Source: JAFDZV01 sp048594725 (GTDB lineage: Bacteria > Bacteroidota > Ignavibacteria > OLB7). Taken from it: DNA of 64,000 nt. How positions within the stretch are numbered: the first letter of the stretch is position 1; each line of letters opens with the position of its first letter. Location of the stretch: contig JBMDXA010000112.1 of NCBI GenBank assembly GCA_048594725.1, positions 14,447 through 78,446 of the forward strand, written 5' to 3'. Both the position numbers and the translations under genes were made by a program. The notes beneath the pieces are model-generated. The model did not search any database and was not told the DNA's origin. It saw only the letters and a list, made by a program, of their open reading frames with translations. Of this stretch, positions 53,855 through 62,953 are shown one piece after another.

Positions 53855-54094
53855 ATGGGCACGATAGATCTGTATAAGGTAGCTGCCGTGGTTGCGGCGA
53901 CAGGGGTTGCAAGCTGGATGTTTTCCTGCGAGACACTGTTCCTTCTGGGGTTCGTTGTAGCGCTTGGCGTGGCCGCTGTGGTTGGCTCTCTGATAGGAGC
54001 CATGGCACTATCGGAGCGTCTCTCGGAAGAATTCGCACGTGAAAGGGCCGCATGGAGAAATGTGCGTGCCGGCACGAATATTTCGCATCGGTAG
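53855..54094 (+). CDS. Small membrane protein, likely relative of the 53043 gene
   Basis: The 79-residue protein starts at ATG 53855 behind GAGGAGCG. Two hydrophobic segments (KVAAVVAATGVASWMF and LFLLGFVVALGVAAVVGSLIGAMAL) lead to a short, charged, Arg/Glu-rich tail. The junction GAMALSERLSEEFARE resembles GALVLTERIAQQ in the 53043 product. Both are encoded within 0.8 kb on the same strand and may come from a duplication. Function unknown. Confidence 0.65.
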   Translation: MGTIDLYKVAAVVAATGVASWMFSCETLFLLGFVVALGVAAVVGSLIGAMALSERLSEEFARERAAWRNVRAGTNISHR

Positions 54095-54706
54095 GAAGAA
54101 TGGGCGGTCGCACCGGCTGCCGGAGGATGACGATGAGCGGGATATGATGAATGTGATGATAGAGTGGTATCCCGGATTATATGATCTATAATCCATTGAT
54201 GTTATCTGGGAACCCGCGATAGAGAACGGCGGAGTCAGGAATAGGTTGGTATCCAAGGTGAACGGCGGGATGGGATAGCGCGGATCGCGTTGTTGCATGA
54301 AGATGCATCGGTACGATCACCACTGTCCCATCTGCCGTTTTTTTTATTTCATCACCGTTATCCGCTGCCACCGTACCGGTTCCCGGATTCCCCTATCATG
54401 GCCGGGGCATTTCCCTTTGCCCCATACCACGCCTTTCCTCCCATATCCGCCCTTCGTCTCCATACCTTTCGCTCATCTCGGCCGGACCCCGTTCCGGGAA
54501 GCGCACCCTTCCGGTTCTGTTACGCAATTTTTCCCTGCCCCCGATCCCACGGTATCGCTTTGCGCGGTACCTTTGTGCTGTCCCGTCCCATACGCCGAGT
54601 TACTCATACCCCCCTTTTTTCTCTGGTATTCTCCGCCGCGCTTCTGGTGCGGGGGAGCTTCGTCATGTGTGGATGCATTTTGATCCTTTATGAAGAGTAG
54701 GCAGCT
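54095..54706. other. Gene-less gap with long pyrimidine-rich tract
   Basis: Bases about 54340-54640 are strongly C/T-rich on the plus strand. Overlapping frames here are Pro/Ser/Phe-rich in every reading and look like noise. A TTTATGAAGAGTAGG segment before 54707 gives the ribosome site of the next gene. Confidence 0.5.
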
Positions 54707-55306
54707 ATGCGACGTTTCTTATTACTGTTTGCCCTGGGCATTCTGTTCCTGGGCTTTGCTGAAGGGCGGCTTTCCGCTCAGATGATTCCGCTGGCTCCCG
54801 GCAACGAGTGGGTATACCACGATTCCGGTCTGCGCGATACCGTTTCGGTGCGCATCATGGGAAACGGGCCGGCCAGTGTCCGATGCGCGCGCGGCAGGCA
54901 GAGCCACGCCGCCTGGTTCGATAACAGCGGCTATTCCTATCTGCCCGTAGGCGGGGGGGTGATGATCTGCCGCAGCCAGCCTTCGGAGAAGGTTCTGGGG
55001 GCCGTGGAGCCGCTTCTGTTCCTCGCCGATACCGCGGCAACGCCCCGTCCGATGATAGGGGGGGAGAAGGGCTGCGAGGGGAGCTACAGGATGATCGGGG
55101 TGGCGACCGTGGAGACGCCGGCCGGGAGCTTCGAGAAATGCCTGATTTTCGACGATAACAACGCGCATCGTCTGTTCATCAAGCCGGGAGTGGGTATCGT
55201 GCGGGAGGAGCGCTATCGTGAAGGAGGGGCAAAGGCGGCCGGGGAGCGGGTGCTCGGTTCCAGCCGTGTCCTGCTCCGCTTTATCCAGGGGGGCGTAGGG
55301 CGGTAG
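54707..55306 (+). CDS. Secreted protein of unknown family
   Basis: The 199-residue protein has a signal peptide ending RLSAQ. The mature part is beta-rich: LAPGNEWVYHDSGLRDT, then ATVETPAGSFEKCLIFDD, then FIKPGVGIVREERY. This layout, an opening beta hairpin and an internal PAGSF...PGVGIV pair, is like many lone periplasmic proteins of Bacteroidota-type genomes. I cannot give a named family. Two Cys in the mature part could form a disulphide. The ATG follows GAGTAGG. Confidence 0.7.
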   Translation: MRRFLLLFALGILFLGFAEGRLSAQMIPLAPGNEWVYHDSGLRDTVSVRIMGNGPASVRCARGRQSHAAWFDNSGYSYLPVGGGVMICRSQPSEKVLGAVEPLLFLADTAATPRPMIGGEKGCEGSYRMIGVATVETPAGSFEKCLIFDDNNAHRLFIKPGVGIVREERYREGGAKAAGERVLGSSRVLLRFIQGGVGR

Positions 55307-55611
55307 AACGGATCGGGCAAAAGGCTGCCACGGCAGCTGATAACCGCCCGACAGCGATCCGATGGCGAATATATCCTTTCGTGTGATGGTGAACGCATGG
55401 CTGTACCGTTGCCGATCCGGATGGCGGAGTCCCGGCGCAGATTCTGTCTGGCGCCGGGTCCTGCCCGGGCAGGAGCTTCCCTGCTATCGGATCGGGGGGT
55501 AGAGCACCCTTCTTCCGTGATAACCCTACGGAATCCCTCTCTACACTATGTGATTCATCCGGCCCTGAAGGGCCGGGGAATGTGGCGTATCGCGTCCCTC
55601 CTGACCTGCCG
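55307..55611. other. Gap between convergent genes
   Basis: GGCGGGTAGA-type sequence and a GGCCCTGAAGGGCCGG palindrome (about 55561-55576) are the only structures. No convincing gene or T-tailed terminator is visible. Confidence 0.4.
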
Positions 55612-55848
55612 CTACCCGGCTAGTGCACGGATCTCCTCTATGCGGATCGATGCCCGTGTGCTCGGGTCGTTCGGGATGCTGATATGAATTCTTCTGCCGT
55701 CATCGGTGACGGCCGTGATAAAGATTCGCCGGACCGGTTCGCCATCATCGTATCCTCCCAGCCATTGTACCGCGTCGCTGCCACTATCGAACTGAAACGG
55801 TATGGGAGTGCCGGAATCATAGACAATCGAAAGCTCGAAGTTGTTCAT
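55612..55848 (-). CDS. Small soluble protein of unknown function
   Basis: The 78-residue frame starts at ATG 55848 (MNNFELSIVYDSGTPIPF). It has a compact alternating pattern, no signal peptide and no membrane helix. Motifs such as RRIFITAVTDDGRRIHISIP suggest a small beta-sheet domain. The ribosome site is weak. An upstream in-frame start adds 26 less convincing residues. I do not recognise a family; it may be a small regulatory or accessory protein. Confidence 0.5.
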   Translation of the reverse strand: MNNFELSIVYDSGTPIPFQFDSGSDAVQWLGGYDDGEPVRRIFITAVTDDGRRIHISIPNDPSTRASIRIEEIRALAG

Positions 55849-56846
55849 AGGTATCTTGCTTGCCCGGCCGGATACGGGACAGAGTCCGGAGGGCTGGATT
55901 GGTCGCTTGCATCGATCATGCCCCATAGGGTGAGTGGGGCTTGCACATGTAAGCGGAGGGTTGACCTGATACTATACCGAATCACGCAAAGGGCTCTGCA
56001 AGCAGGTTGGACTCTACCGCACAGAGCGTTGGAGGCTCCGGAATAATGTCTGGACAGGACTTCCGGGCCGGTATGCGCCGAGCGGTGCTGGACTCTGCAC
56101 CAGCTCGGATGCTGGACTGACTGGACAGGACGCCGGCCGGTGCTGGACTACACCCGCCGGATATGGACAAGGAACGATGCCTGGACGAAAAATCGGCCGC
56201 CTTGACGGCGGCCCACCGGAACCGGACACACATCGCGCGTAATGGAGTAACGAGACGCCATCACGCGCGATGTTGTCGCGGTTCGAAGTGATGTCGGACC
56301 CCGGGAGTACCATCATTGCAGGTTAATGGTTCCCTTCGAGCGAGAACGCCCATCATTATCCGTCGCCCGTGGCTGCCTCTGGCTGCCGTCGCCGCGTTGT
56401 AATGGATGCACGGATTACACGCGCGCCAGCATGATTCGCCATATGATCCGGGACTGTGAGCTACAGGAGCGACTGGACGGACACTCCCAGCGGTACAGCC
56501 CCGCTTGTATGGCACAGGCAGCCTCTGTCGGCTGTCGGATGGTGGACGTTTGGACCTCAGATCCGTCAGTACCCGGAGGGCGCTCATATCCGCCTTCCCA
56601 TGTCCGACGCATCTGATACAAAATTATCTTCTGCGACGCACGCGAACCATTCCACCTTTGTGTAGTATCCCCTGATTATTACTGACAACTCCCGATCGCG
56701 CACAAAAGTTTGTCAGGTTTATGACAACCAGTACCCCTTCAGGGGGCCCTTTTAGGGTACCATTGGGGAAGCCGTATCCCCTCTGAATGCGCAAAAAAGG
56801 GGATTTTACTCATAAAAGGTGGGATGGCAGGATTCGGCGTGTTCTG
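55849..56846. other. Gene-less kilobase with recurring short words
   Basis: GCTGGACT/CTGGACAGGAC words recur within 56050-56180. A hairpin (CATCGCGCGT at 56231-56240 with ACGCGCGATG at 56263-56272) follows. CCTTCAGGGGGCCC and AGGGTACCATTGGGG lie near 56735-56770. No frame here looks coding. It could be a decayed gene. Confidence 0.45.
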
Positions 56847-57752
56847 TCACGGTTGTGGCGGCGATCCCCTTCTGCCAGATCTCTTTTCCGGCGTGGTACC
56901 CGCCGGTGCCGGCACGGAAGCACGGATGGTAAAGTAGCGTTCGGTGATGATGTTCGTCTCCGGAAACCGGGCCCGGCGGAACACCCCCCTGGCGCGTTCC
57001 ACAAGCAGGGGATGCCCGCAGGCATACGCCATGCAGGAGGCGTTCGTAAACCCTCTCCCATCCGCATATTTTCTGATGAGATCCTCCCCCTTGCCCGTCT
57101 CTCCGTCCCAGGATGCATCGTTCCCCGGCTCCTCTATCGTGGGAACGTACAGGAGCCACCCCTCCCGGGCATATCCCTCCAGCTCCGGACGGTAGAATTG
57201 CAGGCCGGCTGCGGTGTCTCCTTCGTGGATCAGAAGAAAGCGCTCCGGAGCCGGTCCACCGCTCCGGAGCGCTCCGGCATGCGCGCGGAGCATGCTGAGA
57301 TACGGGGCGATGCCGGTGAGCGATGCGACCAGCAGATGGTTGTTAAATCCTCCCTTCCGGTCTAGCGTAAATATCCCCGAGGGAGCAGGATGGATGAGTA
57401 TGGTATCACCCTCTCCCAGTTTCCAGAGCTCGGGGGTGAGCAATCCCCCCGGCACCCGCTCCACCAGAAACTCCAGCGATTGCTCCCCCGGCGCCGATAC
57501 TATCGAATAGGAGCGTTGCAGTATCCGCCCCCCGGCCTCCACTCCCAGGCGTACGAACTGCCCCGGAATGAACTCGATGGCGCGTTCCGTGGCGATACGA
57601 AAGACCGCAAGAACGGGGGTGATATCGGTGCGCCCGGTGATCCTTCCCTCTTCAAATCCTCTCATCACGCTCTCCGGTCCGGTGTCATCGTTTTCTCCAT
57701 TCCCCCATCCGTCGCCGTGGGGGAAGCCGCCGGAGAAGGGAACAATCGTCAT
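56847..57752 (-). CDS. Ferredoxin--NADP reductase-like flavoprotein
   Basis: The 301-residue protein belongs to the ferredoxin-NADP reductase family. An FAD-binding barrel occupies about 35-140 with the RSYS motif in ILQRSYSIVSAPG. An NAD(P)-binding lobe occupies about 145-275 with LLVASLTGIAPYLSML and CGHP near 250. It transfers electrons between NADPH and ferredoxin or flavodoxin. Start 57752 has a GGAGG site. ATG 57665 (30 codons later) also has GGAGAG and skips a Gly-rich N-terminal stretch, so either is possible. The C-terminus is a non-conserved Pro/Arg-rich tail. Confidence 0.88.
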   Translation of the reverse strand: MTIVPFSGGFPHGDGWGNGENDDTGPESVMRGFEEGRITGRTDITPVLAVFRIATERAIEFIPGQFVRLGVEAGGRILQRSYSIVSAPGEQSLEFLVERVPGGLLTPELWKLGEGDTILIHPAPSGIFTLDRKGGFNNHLLVASLTGIAPYLSMLRAHAGALRSGGPAPERFLLIHEGDTAAGLQFYRPELEGYAREGWLLYVPTIEEPGNDASWDGETGKGEDLIRKYADGRGFTNASCMAYACGHPLLVERARGVFRRARFPETNIITERYFTIRASVPAPAGTTPEKRSGRRGSPPQP

Positions 57753-58083
57753 GCCCCCCTCCCGCTCCCCTTTCAGGTACCTGCGGGTATGTTTTCCATA
57801 GGGCGATAGGCGATTTCAGATGTACGGTTGGCGACCGGACCATGAGCCGTGGCTGCTTGTTGCGCACATCGGAATGCAGGAACCATTCGGGTCGATACCC
57901 ATCCTTCCGTGGGATATGAGCATAGGAGGAGAGGAAGCTCACTCAATGCAGCCGTAAACCTCTCCGGGGCAGACTGTGCCGATTGGCAGGAGAATTGCTT
58001 TGATTATATTACAAACTGTTAATGCGCCCTGCTGCCGGGCCGGCAATTCTTTTCGCACTCTGTCATCGTCTATGAGGGCCGCC
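57753..58083. other. Divergent gap, no gene seen
   Basis: The FNR-like gene and the small membrane gene at 58084 diverge here. GGCGATTTCAGATGTACGGTTGG near 57808 is a degenerate heptamer-type repeat. No clear promoter can be picked out. Confidence 0.4.
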
Positions 58084-58329
58084 ATGAAAACGCGCTATTT
58101 CCTCTTCTCCGCTCCGATCCTCGTTGCCGTTCTGCTGCTGGTGCCGGCCCTGAACTACTATGGGGTGCTGCTGGGTACCAGCATGGTGCTGGGAGTGGCA
58201 TTTGCGGTTGTGCAGGCTCTGCTCATCATGATCTCTGCGCTGGTGGTGCGTACGGCCCGGGCGGTGCTGCCCTCCCGCCGGCGCCATCTACGGTCTCATC
58301 TCCCCGTTGCCAACGGTCTTCCCCGCTGA
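58084..58329 (+). CDS. Small two-helix membrane protein
   Basis: The 81-residue protein starts at ATG 58084 behind GAGGG; a longer frame has no ribosome site and no signal. Two hydrophobic helices (FSAPILVAVLLLVPALNYYG and VLGVAFAVVQALLIMISALV) are joined by a short loop, then an Arg/His-rich cytosolic tail (ARAVLPSRRRHLRSHL). No family is recognisable. It is similar in size and layout to the small membrane proteins at 53043 and 53855, but without clear sequence similarity. Confidence 0.65.
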   Translation: MKTRYFLFSAPILVAVLLLVPALNYYGVLLGTSMVLGVAFAVVQALLIMISALVVRTARAVLPSRRRHLRSHLPVANGLPR

Positions 58330-58647
58330 TTGTTCCGCACGGACCGGGGCGTGCATGGGGCTTTCTGATGTCCCCGTCTCGTTCCTCTCTCTCTTCCGGT
58401 GCGTTCCCTCTCCCTGCGGAGACCGGGAACCGGAGCCGCAGTGGTCTGGGATTGGCCGCTCTTGAGCGCGCGAATATCCCTTCCCCGGTGCTCTTCCCGC
58501 CCGTGGCCCCCGCCCCCGGAATATTATCATGCAGAGTGATATATCTATCGACTCTCTCGTTGATTGTATATACATTATTCACAATTACAACATAACGAGG
58601 GCATGGACCCCTCGTTTCAAGCTCACGTACCTGGAGTATTCGCAGTT
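58330..58647. other. Leader region of the type-IX-sorted gene
   Basis: No gene is visible. TTGATTGTATATACATTATTC near 58559-58580 is the only AT-rich, promoter-like stretch. Confidence 0.4.
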
Positions 58648-60132
58648 ATGATCAAAACAGCCACGATGTACCGTGCCCTGGTTCTGCTCTGTCTGATGAC
58701 GCCAGCCATGCTTCGCGCGCAGGGGGGAGAGGATGTGGAACTCTCCATAGAGCCGGTCACCGGTGTGGAAACCCCTCAGTACTGGCCCTCGGTCTTCAGC
58801 CTCGACGGCCAGGTGTATGTCTCCTGGGGAGAGCTTCGTTCTCCGAATCCGGACGCGCTGCCGGAAACCTGGTATACCCTCGCACGCTGGACGCCGGGGA
58901 TGACCCCGCCGGTCTCGATAATACAGGCATTGAGAACCGATACCATTGCCCTGGCCGAGGGTGCATCGGTGCGCCGCCTCCGTGGCGGAAGCTCGCAGCG
59001 CCCGCTCGCATTCAGCGGCATCTTCGCCGCCGGGGCCGCCCCCTGGCGCGGCGATATCATGTCGCCGAACGGCGATACGGTCTATCGTTCCCGGTATTCT
59101 CTCTATTTCCCCACGCCAACCGGATGGAACCGCGTGGCCGTGGACGAGCGCGAGCAGAAGCGGGAAGTCTATGTGGTGCAGAAGGGCTATGGCTATGACC
59201 CCGTGCAGCGCGAAGTGCTCTGCGCCTGGACGGTGGGGAACGAGACCACCGGCAATGTGACGAGCGTGGGTGTAAACGGAGCGGTGAAGTGGACCACCAG
59301 CAACATCCCGTTGAAGGGGGTGCGTGTCAACGTGGTCCCGATGGCCGAACAGGAGTTCCTTACCATCATCGACTCGGTGGCGATCCACTATAAGAACGGT
59401 GCCGCCCAGGATACCTTCATGGTGGGCCCGCACCAGCCGAATGCATCGTACCAGCGCCTTGTGGGAGACCACTTCCTGCGCGGCTATCTCACCGCCGACA
59501 GCACCCATCATGTGCTCCAGCGCTACGGGTTCGATGGAACCCTCCAGAAGACGCTCGATATGACCTGGGTGGGACGCGAATCGATGTATTCGGTGACCCA
59601 GGAAGAGACCTCTCGTCTGCTCGGGGTTACCTCCAGCGGACCCGAGGGAGTGTATGCCGCGCTGATGACAGAGGATTTCGAGACGATGGAAGAGGTGCGG
59701 AAGGTGAGCAAGGGGAGCGATACGGCCGCCTCGCCGGTTGGCCTGTTCCGTGGCGATACCCTCTACGTGGCATGGCAGAACAGCAACAACGGCAACGTTG
59801 ATATCCGCGGAATCGCCTACAGCTACAAGGAGACCGATACCACGATCAGCGTTCCTTCGAACTCCGATCTCGCCATGGATGTGGGTTCCATCTTCCCGAA
59901 CCCGGCCAGCACCAACGTGCGCATCGCTATCACCCTTCCGTTCAGCACGGCCGTGGATGTCCAGATCGTGGACGCCACCGGCGCGGTTGCGTATCGCGAG
60001 GGGGGCAAGGTGATGACCGCCGGAGAGCAGATGATCGATGTCCCGCTGAGCGGCATGCCCGCCGGTTCCTATACGGTGCTTGTGCGCGCCGGGGAGCTGC
60101 GCGCCACCGGACGCCTGGTCCTGGTGCGATAA
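58648..60132 (+). CDS. Secreted protein with type IX sorting domain
   Basis: The 494-residue protein starts at ATG 58648 behind a distant GGAG. The signal peptide ends MLRAQ. The body is beta-rich (WPSVFSLDGQVYVSWGELR, then VYVVQKGYGYD), probably an exo-sialidase-like or generic beta-propeller arrangement, but no family is certain. The last ~75 residues are a type IX (Por) sorting domain: SIFPNPASTNVRIAITLPF, then VDVQIVDATG, then SGMPAGSYTVLVRAGE. With the gene at 9512 it implies a working type IX system elsewhere in the genome. A terminator follows at 60183. Confidence 0.88.
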   Translation: MIKTATMYRALVLLCLMTPAMLRAQGGEDVELSIEPVTGVETPQYWPSVFSLDGQVYVSWGELRSPNPDALPETWYTLARWTPGMTPPVSIIQALRTDTIALAEGASVRRLRGGSSQRPLAFSGIFAAGAAPWRGDIMSPNGDTVYRSRYSLYFPTPTGWNRVAVDEREQKREVYVVQKGYGYDPVQREVLCAWTVGNETTGNVTSVGVNGAVKWTTSNIPLKGVRVNVVPMAEQEFLTIIDSVAIHYKNGAAQDTFMVGPHQPNASYQRLVGDHFLRGYLTADSTHHVLQRYGFDGTLQKTLDMTWVGRESMYSVTQEETSRLLGVTSSGPEGVYAALMTEDFETMEEVRKVSKGSDTAASPVGLFRGDTLYVAWQNSNNGNVDIRGIAYSYKETDTTISVPSNSDLAMDVGSIFPNPASTNVRIAITLPFSTAVDVQIVDATGAVAYREGGKVMTAGEQMIDVPLSGMPAGSYTVLVRAGELRATGRLVLVR

Positions 60133-60182
60133 CCGGTACCCGGCTCCATCCACGGATGGAATCCGGTTTTCTTTACATCAGC

Positions 60183-60220
60183 AATGGCGGCCTCCAAAAC
60201 GGGAGCCGCCATTCTTATTT
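60183..60220 (+). terminator. Rho-independent terminator
   Basis: A 9-bp stem (AATGGCGGC at 60183-60191 with GCCGCCATT at 60205-60213), with a one-base bulge and a further 3 bp inside, is followed by CTTATTT. Confidence 0.75.
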
Positions 60221-60570
60221 GCATTGGGGAGGAACCGGGGCTGGCAGGGAGGGGAGCCTGGAGATATCGGTAGGAGCTGGGGGATCGTGGCGGCTGGCTC
60301 TGGAGTGGATTGCGCCCGAGTTGAAGCTCCCGCCCACCGTAGCCATGGTTTCCGGAGCGGCCGCCTCCCCGTACGGATAGCCCGCAGGATGTGCAGGCGA
60401 AGACCTCCGGGGCTGCCAAAGGCGGTAGCGGCGTATGGTCTGGCAGATGTGTGCTGCGCAGCCCTCCGGGTCTTCCTCCACGGTGCAGTACGAGGGCATG
60501 ATGGCAGTTCCAGCCGCAACACCGGCTTGTACCCAGCCAACAGCAAGGAGCGCTAGGCCCTCTGGAACCC

Positions 60571-60619
60571 CAGCAAAAACAAACGGGGCACCCCGCATAT
60601 TTCAGCGGAGTGCCCCGTT
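60571..60619 (-). terminator. Rho-independent terminator
   Basis: A 10-bp stem (60582-60591 with 60610-60619) is followed on the minus strand by TTGTTTTTGCTGG. It ends the gene at 60650. Confidence 0.85.
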
Positions 60620-60649
60620 GTACTTAGGAGGCGGACTGGCTATGGACGA

Positions 60650-61516
60650 TTAGTCCATGCTGCCGGCGGCCATGCTCAGGACGATGTGCTTGTTGCTGTC
60701 CATGCGCAGGTCCATCGAGGCACCGGTCCAACCCGGCTTGAAGTAGGTGAGGGTATAGACACCTTCCGGGAGCGTCGGGAAGGCAAAGTTGCCATTCTCG
60801 TCGGTCTCGGCAGTGTAGCCGCCCGGCTCGGCGGTCAGCATCACACCCTCGATGCCGTTGTTGCTGGTGCCGTCAGGATCGGTGACCTTGCCGGTGAGGG
60901 CGTAGGTGACCGGAGCCGGCGACTCGGAGGTCTCCAGCGGAGCCAGCGAGTGCACGACCTGCTTGTTGTCGTCCAGCATCAGGTCCATCTCGTAGTTGGT
61001 GTAACCAGCCAGCGAGGTGGTGATGTGGTAGTTGCCACCCGGCAGGCCATTGAAGGTCACGCGGCCATTGGCATCGGTGAGGCCGGAAACGCCCAGCTCT
61101 TCGATCTGGACCAGGGCGCCCTCAAGGAGATCGGCACCGGCGCCGTCAGGCGTGTTGACGATCACGGTGAAGTCGTACGGAAGCGGCTGCTGCGACTCGT
61201 TGATCTCGAGGCTGAGAACGATGTTCTTATCGGACTCCGGCATGTTCAGGTCCGTGTTGTACCCGTAGTAGCCGACCTTGGAGACGTTGAGAGAGTAGAC
61301 TCCCGAATTCAGTCCGCTGATCGAGAAGTTGCCATCGGCATCGGTGACGGCCGAGAAGCCACCCGGCTCCACGGTGACATCAGCGCCCGACACGCGGCCG
61401 GTGCTGAATCCGTTCGGGTCAGTGACGGTGCCGGTGAGGGTGAACGCCTGAAGCGCAGTCGATCCGCACAGGCATATACATGCCATAACCAGCCAAATCC
61501 AGTGGGTCCTTTTCAT
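60650..61516 (-). CDS. Secreted protein of three carboxypeptidase-regulatory-like repeats
   Basis: The 288-residue protein starts at ATG 61516 and has a signal peptide ending LQAF. Three beta-sandwich repeats follow (about 25-104, 115-193 and 205-284). Each starts like GTVTDPNG, has TDADGNFSISGL-type middle strands and GVYSLNVSKVGY, as in CarboxypepD_reg/Cna_B-type domains. Each repeat ends with the same extra motif: TDLNMPESDKNIVLSL, MDLMLDDNKQVVHSL and MDLRMDSNKHIVLSM. This motif also occurs in the gene at 62591. The protein is exported, with no lipobox or sorting tail. Ligand unknown. Confidence 0.85.
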   Translation of the reverse strand: MKRTHWIWLVMACICLCGSTALQAFTLTGTVTDPNGFSTGRVSGADVTVEPGGFSAVTDADGNFSISGLNSGVYSLNVSKVGYYGYNTDLNMPESDKNIVLSLEINESQQPLPYDFTVIVNTPDGAGADLLEGALVQIEELGVSGLTDANGRVTFNGLPGGNYHITTSLAGYTNYEMDLMLDDNKQVVHSLAPLETSESPAPVTYALTGKVTDPDGTSNNGIEGVMLTAEPGGYTAETDENGNFAFPTLPEGVYTLTYFKPGWTGASMDLRMDSNKHIVLSMAAGSMD

Positions 61517-62590
61517 AATGCTCGTCCAGTTTGTTATTGATACGATATGCCGTGCAGATGTCCGAAGGTCCATTCGACATTCCGCACGATGTTTATTGAT
61601 ATCGGTCCAGGTATCCTATGTGCCGGGCAGGGAGCCCGGACTTCGGGGTTCTGTTATCCGGAACCGGCTCGTTCCGATCCGTCAAACCTGTCGGGAGCAG
61701 GGTGCTGCCGGGCGGTGGCGCCGCTGGCATAATCGCCGGCGGGCGTCACGGGCACCGCAGGGCACCATTGAACCTTCTCTGGTTTGCAAGGGATGAGGGT
61801 GAGCTGCATCCGGATAACGAGAGATTCTGGATGAGGTCCAATTCATCCGATCTCCCAGGGCCAGTAGCCCTTCCGTCAACGGGAAGAACCCGAATAGATG
61901 GGGTGGCAGAGCAATACCCAGGCCAATTTCGTCGCAACGGTGCGCGGTACCGGGCGGCGGTGCATCATTGGCATCTGATCGCTCTGTCCCATAACTGAAT
62001 GGGTTCCTGTATACGCCGCATCTATCCTGCCGGGGATTCTACGGCTTGGCTCCACAATAGAGTGGTCTGTGTCAAAGAACCAGGTTCGGTGCACGGCACA
62101 CCTATAACGATTTATCAGCGCTAACCTAACAGGGGGGAGGCGGCGGGGGGAGTGCGCTCTATCCTGATCTGGCTCGCCTATATCGGTTCCGGGTGGAACG
62201 GGATAACAATTCGTTTCGAACTCCGAGAACCCTGTAGCGTGGTTCGCCGTTTCTCGTAAGTTCTTTCGAGCTGTCCTCCGGTATGGGAGGTAGGACCTAC
62301 AACGTGCTACTCGTGTTGCTACGTTGTTGTTAAGCAAGTCGGACCAAAGCATGAGGTGGCGACATGTACTCGCACGGGCTGCAATAATGCAACAACTGAA
62401 CACTTTATGCAATGGGCCGGGCTGAGGTAATAAATATTTATTCGTTCCGGCCGGAGCGGAAAAAGAAACGCCCGTTTGCTGCGGGCGTTTCAGGCTGCTG
62501 TATTCGTGCTGCATTTGTATCAAATGTTCCTGCACGCCTCATCTCCGGATTGCGCTGCCGGTGATGGCGCATCCCCTGCCGGGCAGAGGA
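61517..62590. other. Gene-less 1.07-kb gap
   Basis: Between the two repeat-motif protein genes I see only the terminator at 62465. A 219-codon minus-strand frame (61876-62535) has no ribosome site, no domain and unusual Arg/Cys content, so it is not credible. Confidence 0.5.
62455..62491 (-). terminator. Rho-independent terminator
   Basis: A 10-bp stem (GAAACGCCCG at 62465-62474 with CGGGCGTTTC at 62482-62491) is followed on the minus strand by TTTTTCCGC. It ends the gene at 62591. Confidence 0.8.
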
Positions 62591-62953
62591 TTACCGGGGC
62601 TCGCTTTTCTGATCCTTTCCCTGCTGCCGGAGCAATTGCACCGGAGCAAGGCTCAGCACCACATGCTTGCTATCCCCCAGCACCAGATCCATCGTGTATC
62701 CGCCATATCCCGGCGCCGATGTGGTAACCGTATAGGTGCCTCCCTGGAGCTGCATGCTGAATTTGCCGTCTTCGTCGGTGGTGGCCGTGTGGCCCCCCGG
62801 CTCCACAACGATGCTTGCCCCGCCCACAAATTCGTTGCTCAGCCCATCCGGCGTCGTAACCGTACCGCTGAACGTGTGGGTCTGCGCGCCTGCGGCAGTT
62901 GTCAGAAGCCCCATCGCAAGGAGGGCAAAGGGAACCAGGAGTATCTTCTTCAT
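62591..62953 (-). CDS. Secreted single-repeat carboxypeptidase-regulatory-like protein
   Basis: The 120-residue protein starts at ATG 62953 behind GAGGAAG and has a signal peptide ending GAQ. One repeat follows (about 27-104): GTVTTPDG, ATTDEDGKFSM, GGTYTVTTSAPGY, then MDLVLGDSKHVVLSLAP. This is the same module and end motif as the three repeats in the gene at 60650, so the two are paralogs. A basic/polar tail (QLLRQQGKDQKSEPR) follows. It ends at the terminator near 62465. Exported; ligand unknown. Confidence 0.85.
   Translation of the reverse strand: MKKILLVPFALLAMGLLTTAAGAQTHTFSGTVTTPDGLSNEFVGGASIVVEPGGHTATTDEDGKFSMQLQGGTYTVTTSAPGYGGYTMDLVLGDSKHVVLSLAPVQLLRQQGKDQKSEPR

Larger units (their letters stand above)
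60133..60649. other. Gap between convergent genes with two terminators
   Basis: Hairpins at 60183-60213 and 60582-60619 serve the flanking genes. Between them I see no supported gene, though frames are open on both strands. Confidence 0.5.

Noticed and set aside
54290..54700. 136-codon frame in the pyrimidine-rich tract
   Set aside because: It is Pro/Ser/Phe-rich, as forced by C/T bias. Another frame over the same bases looks equally good.
61876..62535. 219-codon minus-strand frame between two secreted-protein genes
   Set aside because: It has no ribosome site or family and overlaps a terminator. It is rich in Arg, Cys and His, unlike neighbours.
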